64,000 bases of DNA, taken from assembly GCA_015680905.1 (NCBI GenBank), contig CM027385.1, forward strand, positions 25,612,501 through 25,676,500. The letters run 5' to 3'. The DNA comes from Coptis chinensis (taxonomy: Eukaryota > Streptophyta > Magnoliopsida > Ranunculales > Ranunculaceae). The notes under the pieces were generated by a model. That model saw only the letters and a list, made by a program, of their open reading frames with translations, ran no database searches and was not told the DNA's origin. Position numbers and translations under genes: made by a program. How positions within the stretch are numbered: the stretch's first letter is position 1; every line of letters begins with the position of its first letter. Positions 1-11,960 of this stretch are shown piece after piece.

Positions 1-2410
1 ATGCTAGAAGGGCCAATCACATGAGTTGTGGTAGCTAGGTTCTAGGATTTTCGTTACGTAATTTATTCAAGTGTCATACATTAATGACTCATTATAAATC
101 TACTATATCACGTGCAGGTCAATTACCTTATTGCACTAAGCCATAATATTTAGAAATATCTTAATTATATCTCATAACCAATTTCATTCTTTCACGTGCC
201 AATATATTATTGCACTACACCACACTTCCGTGGGCAAATATTCATCAATACTATACTACCTCATAGTAGCATCTCACATATATAATAATGGAGCGTTTAT
301 ATAAATTTCTCCAAGATATTACATTAATATATATATCCCAACATATGATATCATGTCATAATGCTTCAACGTATCGCATACATTTTTATTATAACGTATT
401 AGGAATATAATGTCTCCTAACATCTCAATATCGTCACGTGTCAAAAATACACAATATCAATGTCAAATCTTTCTTAGATAATGACAACCAAATTTATACA
501 AGCTTCCACAGCATTTTATTACTATGTGTGTCCATATAATATACAACATAAAACGTAACATAATTAGACAGTCCACAGTCCACAATCAAAGCCCAATATA
601 TATATGCTTTACACACTACTCACGTCAAATCTTAATTAGATAATGACAAACAATGTTATATAATGTTCGACAATATATTATTACTATATTTATCCATATA
701 ATCAAATATGTGAAAAATTGGAAAAGTCAACATTCCACAGTCAAAGGTCAACGGTCAAAGTCAAAGTCAACATGTCATGGTCAAAGTCAACATGTCATGG
801 TCAAAGTCAAACTGTCGTTTCCATGTTCGACAGGTTCAGGGTCATAGCCATGGTTCATGGCTAAGGTCAATGTGCATGGCTCGTGGGCTCATGACTAAGG
901 TAATGGTTCGGACCCAATTGGCCGAGCCCAAACCTTAGAACCCGAAAGTCTAAAAGTTGAAAGACCCATATAGATCTATTTTAAGTCCTATGGACTGGCC
1001 CCAAGCAATATTAGAAATGGGCCCAAAAACTTTAGACTGAACTGGCCCAAAGCACAACTTAGTTCGGCCCGAAAACAAACAAAGAAAACTGTCCCAAAAC
1101 TTAACTTAAACTGGGCCCAAACTAAACTTAATTAAACTGATCCAAAAATTTCAAAACAAATAGAAAAGGGCCCAACCACTTAAATTAGATTTCGGCCCAC
1201 ATAAAATTAGAACTTGGCCCAACCAAACAAACAAGCCCAAGAGAAACCGACCCAGGCCCAAGCCCAGCCGGTCATCTCCTTCCTCCAGCAGTTCTCCACC
1301 ACCACCAAATCCGGCCACCACCAAGCACTAATCGACCACCCCTTTTGATCAGGCGGTTTTAATCCCCATAACAAACCCAACAACATTAATGAAAGCAAAA
1401 ATCCCAAATTGTTAAATCCAAACCTCACCCAAAACTAGATCTAGAAATTTTACTGCCGCCATTAATGGTTTCTTGGAGCTTTCAACAGCACCATTAGCAT
1501 CCCCTACACCCACACGACACTACCCCATCAATCAATCAATACAAAAATGCAACCATCACGGTCCCCATACTTTTACTGGCGATTCTCTGGCCGCCATTAA
1601 TGGTTATCCCAAGCTCCCAACAGCCCAGTAAATCAACCACTCGATCCCCCTCACGCACCCTCACTAGCTACCAAACCTTTAACCCACCGTATTCCATCCC
1701 TAACTCATCCGCCATCAACCAACAACTTAGAAAACCCCACAACAACGAGTTAAAAAAAAACAGCACCTGCGACGCCATTACTGCCGAATGCAAAGCTTCG
1801 ACAGTCCCAACACCACTACACCACTATACCATGACAGCCCAACCTTCATCCTTAACTCCCCCGACATCATACCACCCAAAACAAAACCACCCACACACAA
1901 CAATAGAACGAATTCAATACAAAGTTAGTTTGGGCGTGGGCGCCGCCCTTAACAGCCCATTCGTAGTTTCGACAGTTTAATAACTACACAAAATGGTATA
2001 CTAACGTTACCTAGTTTTAATACCCTCAACAGGGCCAAAAGATAATGGCGATAGCGAATTGAAATAAAACATGGGACATTAAACTGTTGTTGTATACGGT
2101 GAAGTAGAAAAAACTAACTACTCACCTGACGTAATAGCTCGACGAATCCTCCTAGTCCGAATCGTCACGGTCCACCCTCTAGCAAACAAGCTTCAAGCTC
2201 TGCCTCCATTTTTAATATTTTATTATCTTTAAAACCCTATTCTCTAGAAAAATGTGTTTATATACTTGGGTTCGAAACCCAAGCCCAACACAGACTCGGG
2301 CCCAAAAACCAGGCCCACATGTCCCGAGTCCAATCCGATGAATTTTGAAAAAAAATAATTTAATTAATTAATAAATAGAAAAATACGTATTTAAAAATAC
2401 GGGCGTTACA
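1..2410 (-). mobile_element. Large LTR of LARD/Tekay-like family, partial
   Basis: Read on the minus strand this begins TGTAACGCCCGTATTT at base 2410 and runs off the left edge of the window. It matches, in the same order, the long LTRs at 21583-25038 and 26946 onward: AT-rich start, GGCCCA-rich stretch, the TCAAAGTCAA repeats and the AGAAGGGCC motif at base 8. It is clearly more diverged than those two are from each other. Bases to the right of 2410 are not a polypurine tract but the interrupted reverse-transcriptase-like gene, so 2410 is an outer boundary of the insertion. It could be a solo LTR or the 5' LTR of an element extending to the left; the window cannot tell. Confidence 0.85.
724..812. 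repeat. TCAAAGTCAA short tandem repeats in the LTR
   Basis: The motif TCAAAGTCAA, sometimes followed by CATGTCATGG, is repeated here; two 20-bp units lie at 761-780 and 781-800. The complementary TTGACTTTGAC cluster is at about 23214-23260 in the 5' LTR of the intact element, so the repeat belongs to the LTR family. Confidence 0.75.
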
Positions 2411-4258
2411 ATGTTTGTATTCAAAACCTGGAAAATGTCTACAATGTGCTACATGGTCTCCGAAAGCATCTATTATACTCCTTTTACAAACAGGGCATAA
2501 ACCACCATCAGAGTACAAAGGAATCATGAGACGGTACTGGAGAATAGAACGATATTGCACCGGCGACATATGCTGTCCAAGTCCCTCCATCGGAATAGCA
2601 AGTAGAAAATCCTTTTCTGACAAGCATATAACACAAACTCCCTCTCAAGACCAACAACAATCTTACTATAGAACGCTTCCGACAAAACTTTTTGTGGTTT
2701 TTGAGTGGACAGTAGCATTCACAGCCATAGAACTGAGGTCAAAATCGGGTAGACAGAGACTCAATACACTGCTAGTAACATCAAGAATCTCATCCAAAGG
2801 CACTGGGCCACAACTCCTAAGAATGTGGTTCTGAAGCTTAGAAGTCTGATAACGGGAGGCCACAAAGGGAAAAGTGGAGACATCAGTGGCACAATAAATA
2901 CCTAACCCACTAAGACGTAATGGGAGTGTCGATAAATGCCACTGCAAATCACCAAAGTCAGGACCATCAGAAACCACAATACCCTGGAGAACACTGCGGA
3001 GATGTCGATAAAAAGTCTTAGCTGCCTCTCTAAAATAGGATGGTGGACAAGTACGAATCTCAAAGAACAACTTAGAGAGCCCAGCATAAGCACATAAGAG
3101 AGCTAACTCACATTGTAGATCTTCCAATATAGCTAAACGGTGCATCAAAGTTATAACTTTTTTAACACGTTGGCAAGCAAGGCCCATGACAAAGGATGAA
3201 TCAGTGCTGACCACACATCCAAGCAACTTGACCCCCTGTTGAGGATGGGACAAATCGCGATGTAGATCCAATGATGGCTAAAATATATCAGTTTTAGCCA
3301 CATTAAAAACTAGCTCGTGTAGGAATTCCAATAGAGAGTGGTCGTCTATCCTGTGATTCTGTAGGGGCTCGAGTCTGGTGGCTGAAATATATAAGAGCTT
3401 CATTTGCGGCGGTCGATGAAATTTGGAAGGAGCGAAATCGCGAAGGTTTCAAAATCCGGAAAGGCCAGCATCAGTGGTTTTGAGAAGAATTCTAAGGAAT
3501 ATGAAAACCTACACGCAGGTACAAGTACTGGAAATGGAGGACACAAATGAAGCCAGAAGATTGACTCAGGCTATCGGCATCCATGTCAAGTTCCAAAGAG
3601 CGACACAACAGCAGTGTCAATGGACACCGCCAGAACAAAATCGCGTCAAGCTGAATACGGATGGGTCTGTGACAGGAGAAGGTACAGGGCATGGTGGAGC
3701 AATTAGGAATTACAAGGGGAAGTTAAACAGATTACGGTAGTGGTGAAAGATCGATCTGTTCGAGAGCTGAAAGCTATAGAGGTTGGGGGGGCGGATGCAT
3801 AGAGATGGGTTTTGAGAATGTAGATGTATCGTCAGACTCTCTGGTAGCAATCCAAATGATAACAAAACTGGCTAAGCCTCCGTGGAACTGTCTCGATGTG
3901 CTAACACATATCCTAGAACTGTCGTCCAACTTTATAAGCTGTTTTTTTACACATGTATATCGGGAGACCAATCGAGTCGCAGACCACCTTGCAGGACTAT
4001 CTAGTTCCCATGTAAGGGATATTTTGCATGTTGGTCCTCCTCTAGAGAAAGATTTACATAGGATTGTCGAGGAGGATGCAGCGGGTACCATATATGTAAG
4101 ATTTAATTGATTAATGCAGGTAGGGGTCTGCCTAACCCCAGCTTAAATTTTAAAAAAAAAAACTAGCTCGTAAGAAGGTCCTTATTCCTGAATCATACCC
4201 AAGGTTGTTGCCACCTATTCTGTATCTCTGAATAGAGTCCCATCATCTAGGTACAAAG
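2411..4258 (-). pseudogene. Reverse-transcriptase-like gene, multiply interrupted
   Basis: A decayed minus-strand gene of the plant family usually annotated 'reverse transcriptase domain-containing protein'. Bases 4238-4257 encode the catalytic motif YLDDGT. Bases 3271 to 2666 encode the downstream part with GVKLLG, CELALL, FFEIRTCPP and GDLQWHLSTLP. Bases 2623 to 2415 encode the C-terminal GLGQHMSPVQYRSIL block and a zinc-like motif CPVCKR...HVAHC. A frameshift near 2620-2670 and stops between 3271 and 4258 kill it. It is interrupted by a LINE (3319-4157), ended on the left by the LTR at 2410 and on the right by the LTR at 4259. The upstream RT domain is not in this window. The catalytic motif and gene order are seen directly; the family name is from memory. 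Confidence 0.85.
3319..4157 (+). mobile_element. 5'-truncated L1-type LINE with RNase H end
   Basis: Only the last ~840 bp of a LINE. It encodes an RNase H domain in broken frames: W-TPPEQNRVKLNTDGSV then GHGGAIRN (about 3620-3710), and VSSDSLVAIQ ... VYRETNRVADHLAGL (about 3825-3995), the usual plant L1 C-terminal RNase H. A frameshift lies between them near 3740-3800. A short 3' UTR follows and an A-tract starts at 4152. The insertion is flanked by a perfect 14-bp duplication AAAAACTAGCTCGT (3305-3318 and 4158-4171), and the left site is preceded by TT, fitting the TT/AAAA nick preference of L1 endonuclease. It sits in sense orientation on the plus strand, opposite to the gene it breaks. 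Confidence 0.93.
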
Positions 4259-4727
4259 TGATAAGCACCCAAAAATATAGTTTAAACCACTTAATAGTAT
4301 TACATTTAGGCCAATTATGTTTATAAAAAATAAAAGTTAGTATTATTTACATATTTTTGTGTATTTAAGGTATTAATGCTGTTTATGTGTTTAAAAACGC
4401 CATTTTTGCATGGAAAACAAGTCAAGATGATTGCTAGAAGAGTTTTATGTTAAAAGCCCTAGAATCAAGAAGAAAAAGCCTTTTCAAGCCCAGCCAAAGC
4501 TGGGAAGTCAAAGTCAATTCGGGTAGAAAAAGAATAGAGAAGCCCAGTCAGCTGCTGTGGCCTCTTTAGACTTAACCTAATGGACTTTGGGCTTACATTA
4601 GAGGCCCAAAGTACCCCTTTTTGGGCCATACACGAAAGTATAACCCTAACCCTCTCCTATATAAAGAAGATTAAGGCTAAACTTATTCTCTCCTTCCTCC
4701 CTATTAGTTTAGTTGTAATTAGGGTTC

Positions 4728-4813
<86 letters not shown>

Positions 4814-5505
4814 GTTTAGTTTAGGCTAATTAATTAATTTGTAGTGTAGCTTCCATTAGAACCTTTCAAATAAAAGATTTAGTTATTAATTCAATTCTTG
4901 TCTTTTACATTATGTCTTTAGTTTATTCTTTAGTTAGTATGATTCCGATGACACAAGGCTAAACCTATATTAGAGGGGGTTTATGAAGCCATGTGAGGAT
5001 GATTAGCCATTAGTTTATTATTGTTTTTGCATAAAGAACTTCAAGTTCCTTCGTTGTGAGTGTCTAGAGATAGAGCTCATAATGGAGAACTAAAGTTTAA
5101 AGTCACCATCAAAGAGATTTATGGGGGAGCTAAACTCTCACGCTAGTGGAACCTTGATCCGAGACGACTTGGTGCTCACTAGGGATCAAATAAGCGATTC
5201 GTTATCTAACTAATAGTCAATCGAATCGCGTGGTGGATTATCCCTCTCTATATCCTCCTCTCATCACTTTAAATCACTGTTTTAATAACTTAAATTTACT
5301 ATTTTCATAGCATAAGAATTACTCTCTCGTTAGTGCAATAGTTAGTTTAGTCTAAATTCGTGTTAAGTACGTGTAAGCAAAAGTGGATCGAAAACGACTA
5401 CTCCCATATAACAACATGTTTAGAGAGTATATTATATAAATTGATTAGCATGATTTAGTACTATTAGAACTACTATTTTCACATCTAATTTATAAATCTT
5501 ATAAA
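4259..5505 (+). mobile_element. Athila-like LTR A (5' LTR of element 1)
   Basis: Starts TGATAAGCACCCAAAA and ends just before the primer-binding site at 5507. It aligns along its length with the LTR at 14171-15474. Shared landmarks are the GGCCCA-rich block, the TATA box CTATATAAAG (4657-4666), the AGAGGGGGTTTATGAAGCCATG block and the segment before the primer site. LTR A carries an (CT)40 tract 67 bp after the TATA box that LTR B lacks. The exact 3' edge is uncertain by 1-2 bases because the expected CTTATCA end is altered. It is inserted into the RT-like pseudogene immediately after its YLDDG segment. Confidence 0.88.
4733..4812. repeat. (CT)40 microsatellite
   Basis: Forty uninterrupted CT dinucleotides downstream of the LTR A TATA box, so inside its predicted transcribed leader. 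Read in frame it gives a Ser-Leu repeat, which is not a protein. Confidence 0.98.
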
Positions 5506-5506
5506 A

Positions 5507-5524
5507 TGGTGTCGCTTGCCATCT
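5507..5524 (+). other. Primer-binding site of element 1 (tRNA-Asp-like)
   Basis: TGGTGTCGCTTGCCATCT follows LTR A directly. It resembles the tRNA-Asp complementary primer site typical of Athila (TGGCGCCGTTGCC...) with several changes, and it lies at the same place as the better preserved copy at 15476. Confidence 0.65.
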
Positions 5525-6589
5525 TGCTTTGTTACGTATCGCGTGTTTAGAATAGAATACACTGTTCACTATTTTTCCAAAATCAACATTGAAAACACTG
5601 TCCGTAATTTCTTTAAATTTTTCTGCTTCTGTCTGATTGCATATGAGTTGCGCAACCAACTCCTTCCACTCCCATGACTAGACCCAAAAAAATTGAAACC
5701 CTAGTTTTAACTCACGATGGCCTTGGCCTTCTTCAAAGAGCGACCAGATCTCTCCAATTTGCGACCCTATTTCCCTATTTCTAACTACGCACATGCCCTA
5801 GGTTAATTAGCTAAAAATTAATTTTTTAATATTAATTGAATTATTATCTCAAGAGTACAGGACATTACTCGTATGCTATAAATTACAAAATTTTAAAAAT
5901 TATTTTTCTTTATTTTTAACTGTGTCTAGCAACAAGTGTACAATACATTATTCATATGCTATAAATTACAAAATTTTAAAAATTATTTATCTTTATTCTA
6001 AATGGTGTCTAGAAAACTGAAAGAATTTAGGGTTCTCTAATTAAAGAACATGCATGCACGGACAACCTCCCTCAAATTCCTAAGTGACCTGGCCATTTGG
6101 TTTGATATAAAAATACACAAAAATTAATTAATATTAGTTAGTAAGCCCACCCACTACCAAAGCCCGTTTCACAGGCCTGACTTCCAGGCCCAACACGAAT
6201 CCCATAGTAAAAGGCCTTAACCTAATTCTTAAAACTCTTGGACTAATAAGGTTAATATTTTTACAGGAATTCACAATCCACACCGTGTACCCGGACCAAT
6301 ACTCATATAATTGTTCAAGTAACATAGACGTGCTTCAAGGGTGTTGAAGACGCTATTTATACGCATAGCAAGGATGCTCCAGGTAACACCTTTTTACATC
6401 CTCGAATCTACTGTAAGAGGACTAATTTCTAGTAATAATCAAGCTGTTTAGATTGCTTAAAAAGGCTGTTTGCATATTAGACTTCAATTTGTATGAGATT
6501 AAGATCTAGTACGCATAAACCTGCTTTACTTGTTTACCGTAGACGCAATACCACACGCCTATCTAGAAATTCACACACCATATTTGTAG
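5525..6589 (+). other. Untranslated leader of element 1
   Basis: Noncoding leader between primer site and gag. It aligns in blocks with 15494-16535 of the second element (for example the AGACGTGCTTCAAGG block at 6328 and 16244), which supports a shared family. I see no gene in it. Confidence 0.65.
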
Positions 6590-8230
6590 CAATGGCTCAA
6601 TAGACAGAGTGACCTCTCTCTGATTTTTACAAGGCTTTGAATGATGCACCACAATCTTGCATAGTTCTTGCAGCTACTACGGGAGATTTAAGAATCCCCC
6701 CTAATATCTTTAACTTACTACCTATTTTCCATGGGTTACACCATGAGAAGCCTTATCAACACTTACGTAGGATACAACAAGTTATTACTACATTCCATCA
6801 TCCTAACGTAACACCTAAACAAATAAAGCTAAGGGTGTTTCCTTTCACCATAGCTGACAAAGTAGCAGCGTGGCTAGCAGCACAAAAGCCAAACTCTGTC
6901 GACACATGGGAAAAACTAGTTGAACTATTTATGTAACAATTTTATCCACCACAGAAGACTGATGAGATGCTATCACATATTCATTTCTTTCGCCAAAAGC
7001 CTCAAGAATCCTTTTCTGAGGCTTGGAATCGTTTAACTGATCTTCTAGTAGAATGTCCCCATCATAATCTTGGTAAAGACACACTAGTTCGTGCCTTCTT
7101 CAAAGGCCTATCCCAACACCATAAAGAGACTTTAGATATCGTGAATGGAGGAAATTTCCTAGGTAAAGGAGCCACATATGCTTATAACTTTCTAGATAAT
7201 CAATCCAAGAAAAGTAACAACTGGGGAGGTAACGATTACTCCCGCTCCATTCTTTTACAGCTAAGGCAGCTAGTATGTATGAGGTTAAACCTGATCCTGA
7301 ACTTAGAACTTTAATAGAATCCCTCACTCGTAAGGTCGATGCCCTCTCTGTCAATAAACAAGAAGCAAAACACACTTCTGTCATGAACATAAACTCTCCT
7401 CATTATAATTTATGTTTTAGTTTTGAGCATTCTGACTTCTATTGTCCTCTTGTCTATGAACAACCACCACCATAGCCAGACAATGTCTATGCTTTTAATA
7501 ATAACCCTAGCACACAATGGAGGCAAAACACTAATTATAATCCACAACAACAAGCTACACCTCTAGGTTTTAATAATCAAAATGTTAGGCCACTACAAAC
7601 TTCCACCAATTTAACCAACATCTTAATCGAAAACCCTCACAAGAAAGATAGATGCCCTCATAACCAAACAAAAAGACCAAATCCCTCATCCTGTCATGAA
7701 CGTAAATACATCACCACGCAATTTCTGTCTAAGCTTAAATCATATAGATGCCACCTATCCCTTGATCACAAACCTATCATCACTTTAGCCAGAAGAAGTA
7801 TGTGCTTTCAATGTACCAAATGCACCGTGGAGACAACATCCGAACTTTGTATGGACCAACATTCCATAAAACCAAACACCACTAGGTTTCAACAAACCAA
7901 CAGATACATTCAGGCAAGGACAAGGACAAGGTACCTATAACAATCAGAATAAAGCATTAGTTCTATCCCAGTTCAACTAGAACTATGAAAACCCACCTAT
8001 CAATAACTAAAGAGACCTAGTTCCTGTTACACCATCAACTAGTGTCCAAACAGATAAGCCTACCAAAATAATGCTATCTATCATGCAACATCAAACCTAA
8101 ATCCTAGATAAAACCCAGAAAGGTGTGTTCCTAGGTCAAGCTATTCCTAATCTTAAACCAACAAACACAGCCATTAAAGCAACAAGTGACGTGAACGAAG
8201 CTAGAACGCTAAAAACTCTTTCTTGATAAT
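6590..8230 (+). pseudogene. Athila-like gag, element 1, broken
   Basis: Gag-type protein of a Ty3/gypsy Athila-like element. Readable blocks are LSDFYKALNDAPQSC, LPIFHGLHHEKPYQHLRRIQ, LRVFPFTIADKVAAWLAAQK (6637-6933), a TAA stop at 6934, then QFYPPQKTDEMLSHIHFFRQ and SFSEAWNRLTDLLVECPHHN (6940-7230). After a frameshift comes a zinc-knuckle-like stretch LCFSFEHSDFYC (about 7405-7440) and a long Asn/Gln/Pro-rich tail with stops up to about 8230. The domain order fits retrotransposon gag. No protease or polymerase follows. Confidence 0.88.
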
Positions 8231-9862
8231 CCCATCTACCAAGATTGACTCCTCTTTTCTGATGTATTCCTTTCCCATTCCAATCCATTGTTTCCTTTAA
8301 AGGGATACATCAATAAGGTAACCGGACCTTTCCACTTGGAGGGTCTGGTTGTAAGTGCCTAAGCCTTGAGTCCACAATATATATTATGAATTCCACGTTA
8401 GCACTTTTACTCATCGTTTGAGTAGTGTACCCCTATGGAGCAAGTATACAAAATTTTTTTTCTTTATTTTACATTTCGTTTTAGAATAGTTTTTTCTATT
8501 CCTGTCATTTACAATTCATGTCTTTATTTTAATTTCCTTACTTTCTGTTTTTACGTTTTCTATTTTTACATAAGCATTTTTCTTTCAATCTTCACCTTTG
8601 ACGCTAAGTAGTCTTTCCTCTATAAAGAAGAGATGTGAAACAAAGCAGAGGGCGATGGGGATTGAGTGAATGTGTCTTATGGTTGTCTCTCATGGTTGTT
8701 TAACATGTCTCGTCTTCCATAGCCATGCCATACTGTGGGATGGTTAGCAGCTGGAGCCCTTGATTTTGAAAACTTTTTCCTTCTGTGGGTGATTTCTAGT
8801 TGTTTTAAGTTTCGTCTTACAATCTAGTTGGAATGACTTTAATTAGGGATAACTAGAGAGTAGGAGAGGAGAGACTAGATTATCTAGAAATAGAACTAGT
8901 CCTCTTCACTAGATTTGCCTACTTGCAAAACAAGAGGTGGAAGATCTAGGGAGGCCAAACCATGGGATGGTTCGCAATTAGAATCACTTAATTTCAAGCA
9001 CCTTCTATTGGGAGGATCACTTTCGTCATGGTGATTTTTCTTAGTAGTTTTATAGTTTATATTTTCCAGTTATAGTAATTTAGGAACATAAAAACCAAAA
9101 ATCCAAAAACAAATATTTATTTATTTATTTAATAAAATTGTTGTTTTCACCATGCTTATAATAGATGATTCTCGATGCATCAATAGTTAAGTGATTTTTT
9201 CAAAACGGGGAATGGATTTTATATATACTAACCTCTAGAACAACACAATCTAGGGGCGGTTTAAGATCATCTTTGCTTACTAAGGGTCACCTATATCATC
9301 GAGCTATTCACTCGGGTCAGGACATTCCCTGCCTTGCACAGTAAATCCCCCAACTCACATAGTTGAAGCTTTATTTGTCTAGATTGGGTTTGCCACAGAG
9401 TCGACACGAAAGTTGCCTAAGATTATCTGTTATGATTTATTTTCAAGTAGTAGCATTTAGAATCACAGCTTTTGAGTAAGAGTTTCTTAAAATATCTCTC
9501 CATAGTTTTCAAAACCAGATGATACAAAAATGAAAATTATATGCCCTGAAATAACCCAAATGATACCGGATTAACGTATAATTTTATCTTCTTGGCAAAA
9601 CCTCTATATGGATAGAGATATATTTTAAATGAGAAAACTAACTAAAAAAAAAGAAAACAAAATAGACGAGACATCTCAAAACGAGAATTAAACAAATAGA
9701 GTAACCCAAAGTGATATTATTCTCTGTTTAATTTTATCTTTTACCTCCACCTCTCTATTTTTCCACGAGAATCTGACATTAAAATACTCAAAAAATTTCA
9801 AATTTTCCTTTCTTAAAAATCTTTCCCCTCTCGTTTAAATCTTTTCCCCTTCTAAATCCCTC
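8231..9862. other. Internal noncoding stretch of element 1
   Basis: AT-rich sequence without a credible coding region. It is probably internal retroelement sequence, since gag lies before it and Athila-like 3' sequence after it, but no protease, RT or integrase motif can be read. A short ATTT run lies near 9116-9130. Confidence 0.5.
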
Positions 9863-11960
9863 TTGTTTCTGAAAAACTTTTCAAAAATGTCTTTTGTAGT
9901 AAACAAAAACCCTCCACCTAGCAAGACTAGACGGATCAGTTTTAATGATCGTGTGCAAGCACTTCCTAGAGAACTACAGCTTAAGATATGGACACATATA
10001 CCGAAAATCATTCATGGTTTAAGTAAGAGTTCATACGAATGTAAGAGACGAGCTATGAGAGAAGGCTAGTGCTTGAATTGTCAAACACCAACTTGCCCTG
10101 GTCTTCAACCTCATAATAATTCTATTTATAAAATCTACATGTGATATCCTCCAATGCATTACGCTCGGTTTAAGAGAGTAATCCAGCCATCTGGTTGGAA
10201 TTCACTTAAGTTTTCAAACACTTCCAAGTCTTGGGGATTTGACTTAAAATGAACAACTTTTTAAAATTTTAGTCAAACTTATTCAAAACAAAAAAAAAAA
10301 TTAATGAAAATTTTCCTTCTATTATCTGTACATATTTCCCTATAGGTTCCTTTACAATTCTTTCCATCATTTGTTTTTTATCCACTGTTGGATGTAAGTG
10401 CCCCCTATACCATTATGTTGCATTTTTTATGCTGATCGTTTTGGTATCTCACGGGTCAAGATCGGACGAGTAACGAAGCGTGGATCGGCTCTTAAAGTTG
10501 GCAAGGCAATGAGGACAAGATCGGAATTTCCTGATTTCATTTTGGCTTGGGCCAAAATTTCAATTTCATTAAAGAGGCACGTGTGAGGCACGTGCCATCA
10601 ACCCATTTAAACCACGTGACCACCCAACTTCCCTTCTTCTTCCTCACAAAATCCCCAACCCTAGCTGCCCACACCAACTCGCGACTGCCCCTTCTTAGCT
10701 CGCGATCGAGACTTCCCTCCACACACCACCACTCCAAATTTTTACAGCCTTCTCCATTTTCAACCCCCATTCCAACTCAAAACCCTAATTTTATCAATCC
10801 CTACTCTAAATGGCTCGAGTTCTTAAGATCGTGCAGGAGCAAAATTTTCAAAACCTCTTCAATTCCGATCTATTTGAAGTGCACTTCAAGGCTGAGATTA
10901 GAAGAAGAGGTGCGGTTTGTTCTCCCTCTCTAAATGTCCCTTGGGTTTGTTGGAAGGTGTGGTTTATTCTCCCTCTTTTACTATTTCGTTTTATAACTGC
11001 ATGCTTAAAGGGGAGGATGACCGCATCATGGTTGTCAAGGATGGCTGCTCGCTGGAGCTCACCAAGGAGGTGGTGAGTGGAGTTCTGGGGATTTCTCTGA
11101 AGGCTTATGTTTAGAAAAAATAGTCCTCAGATGGTAAGACTATCAATGTGATGTTGGTATAGACACTTCTCGAGGGGGTGAAAAACCCCAAGTCTCACTG
11201 CGCTTTTCAGAGTTCGCTATAAAGGAACCAACCAGCAATATCTCAGTGGACAGCCTCCAACCTGCTAGGCTCAGCCAAGCCTTCGGATATAGGTAAGGCG
11301 ATATTTCATCTTTTATGGATTCTTTAAGAGCAGAAGAACAGTTTTTGTATCGTCTTCTTTATCTTTGAGCAACTTTGCAAACCGAAGAAGTCATCCGCCC
11401 CTCTACCAGTGCTAGTCACCAGGATCATGCTACACTGGGGGTTCCATTCAATAAATGTCCTAGTGGAGGTCAAGGACGCTACCACAGGTCCTATCTATGC
11501 CCACTGCATCCAGCAATTATGGCTTCAACCTGAAGCCAAAGCCGCTGAGCAAGCACGCCCGACTGAGAAAATGGATTACTTCGCTGAAGATGCCACTTGA
11601 TATTTCACTTAGCCCATGGATGGAATTCACTACCTCCATGGATGCTAGAGGATTCTGCATACGTATCTCCACCAGCTTAGGGAAACTCAAGGGAACATTA
11701 TAGTGGAACAGCGGACGATCAGAGAGGAGCAACGGTCCTTCCAAAGCCCGGGAGCGATGGCGTTTTCAGCCGCGGTCACTAGAACAAAGCGAGCATCGAG
11801 ACGCCATCCCCACATAGTGATAGACATGCTAGGTCCCAACGTTAGTAAGGAGAAAGATCTTCTAGACATCGAGACGAGTCACGCACGAATTCTGACTAGG
11901 ATTCTCCCTAGTGTCTGTATAGTTGGATTTATTTCTTTTTTAGTTTCTTTTTTACGTGTA
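9863..11960 (+). pseudogene. Decayed coding region, possibly Athila second ORF
   Basis: Several open plus-strand segments in changing frames: 9863-10069 (basic, NDRVQALPRELQLKIW), about 10550-10930, 10917-11114 (FYNCMLKGEDDRIMVVKDG) and 11409-11703. They lie where Athila-type elements carry a second ORF downstream of gag/pol, and the composition differs from the AT-rich flanks. I do not recognise a conserved domain, so the assignment is positional only. Captured or unrelated sequence is possible. Confidence 0.35.

Noticed and set aside
2415..2834. 139-codon plus-strand ORF
   Set aside because: It is the antisense shadow of the minus-strand RT-like gene, which has recognisable motifs.
4580..4819. 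79-codon ORF ending in a Ser-Leu repeat
   Set aside because: It is a translation of the (CT)40 microsatellite inside an LTR.
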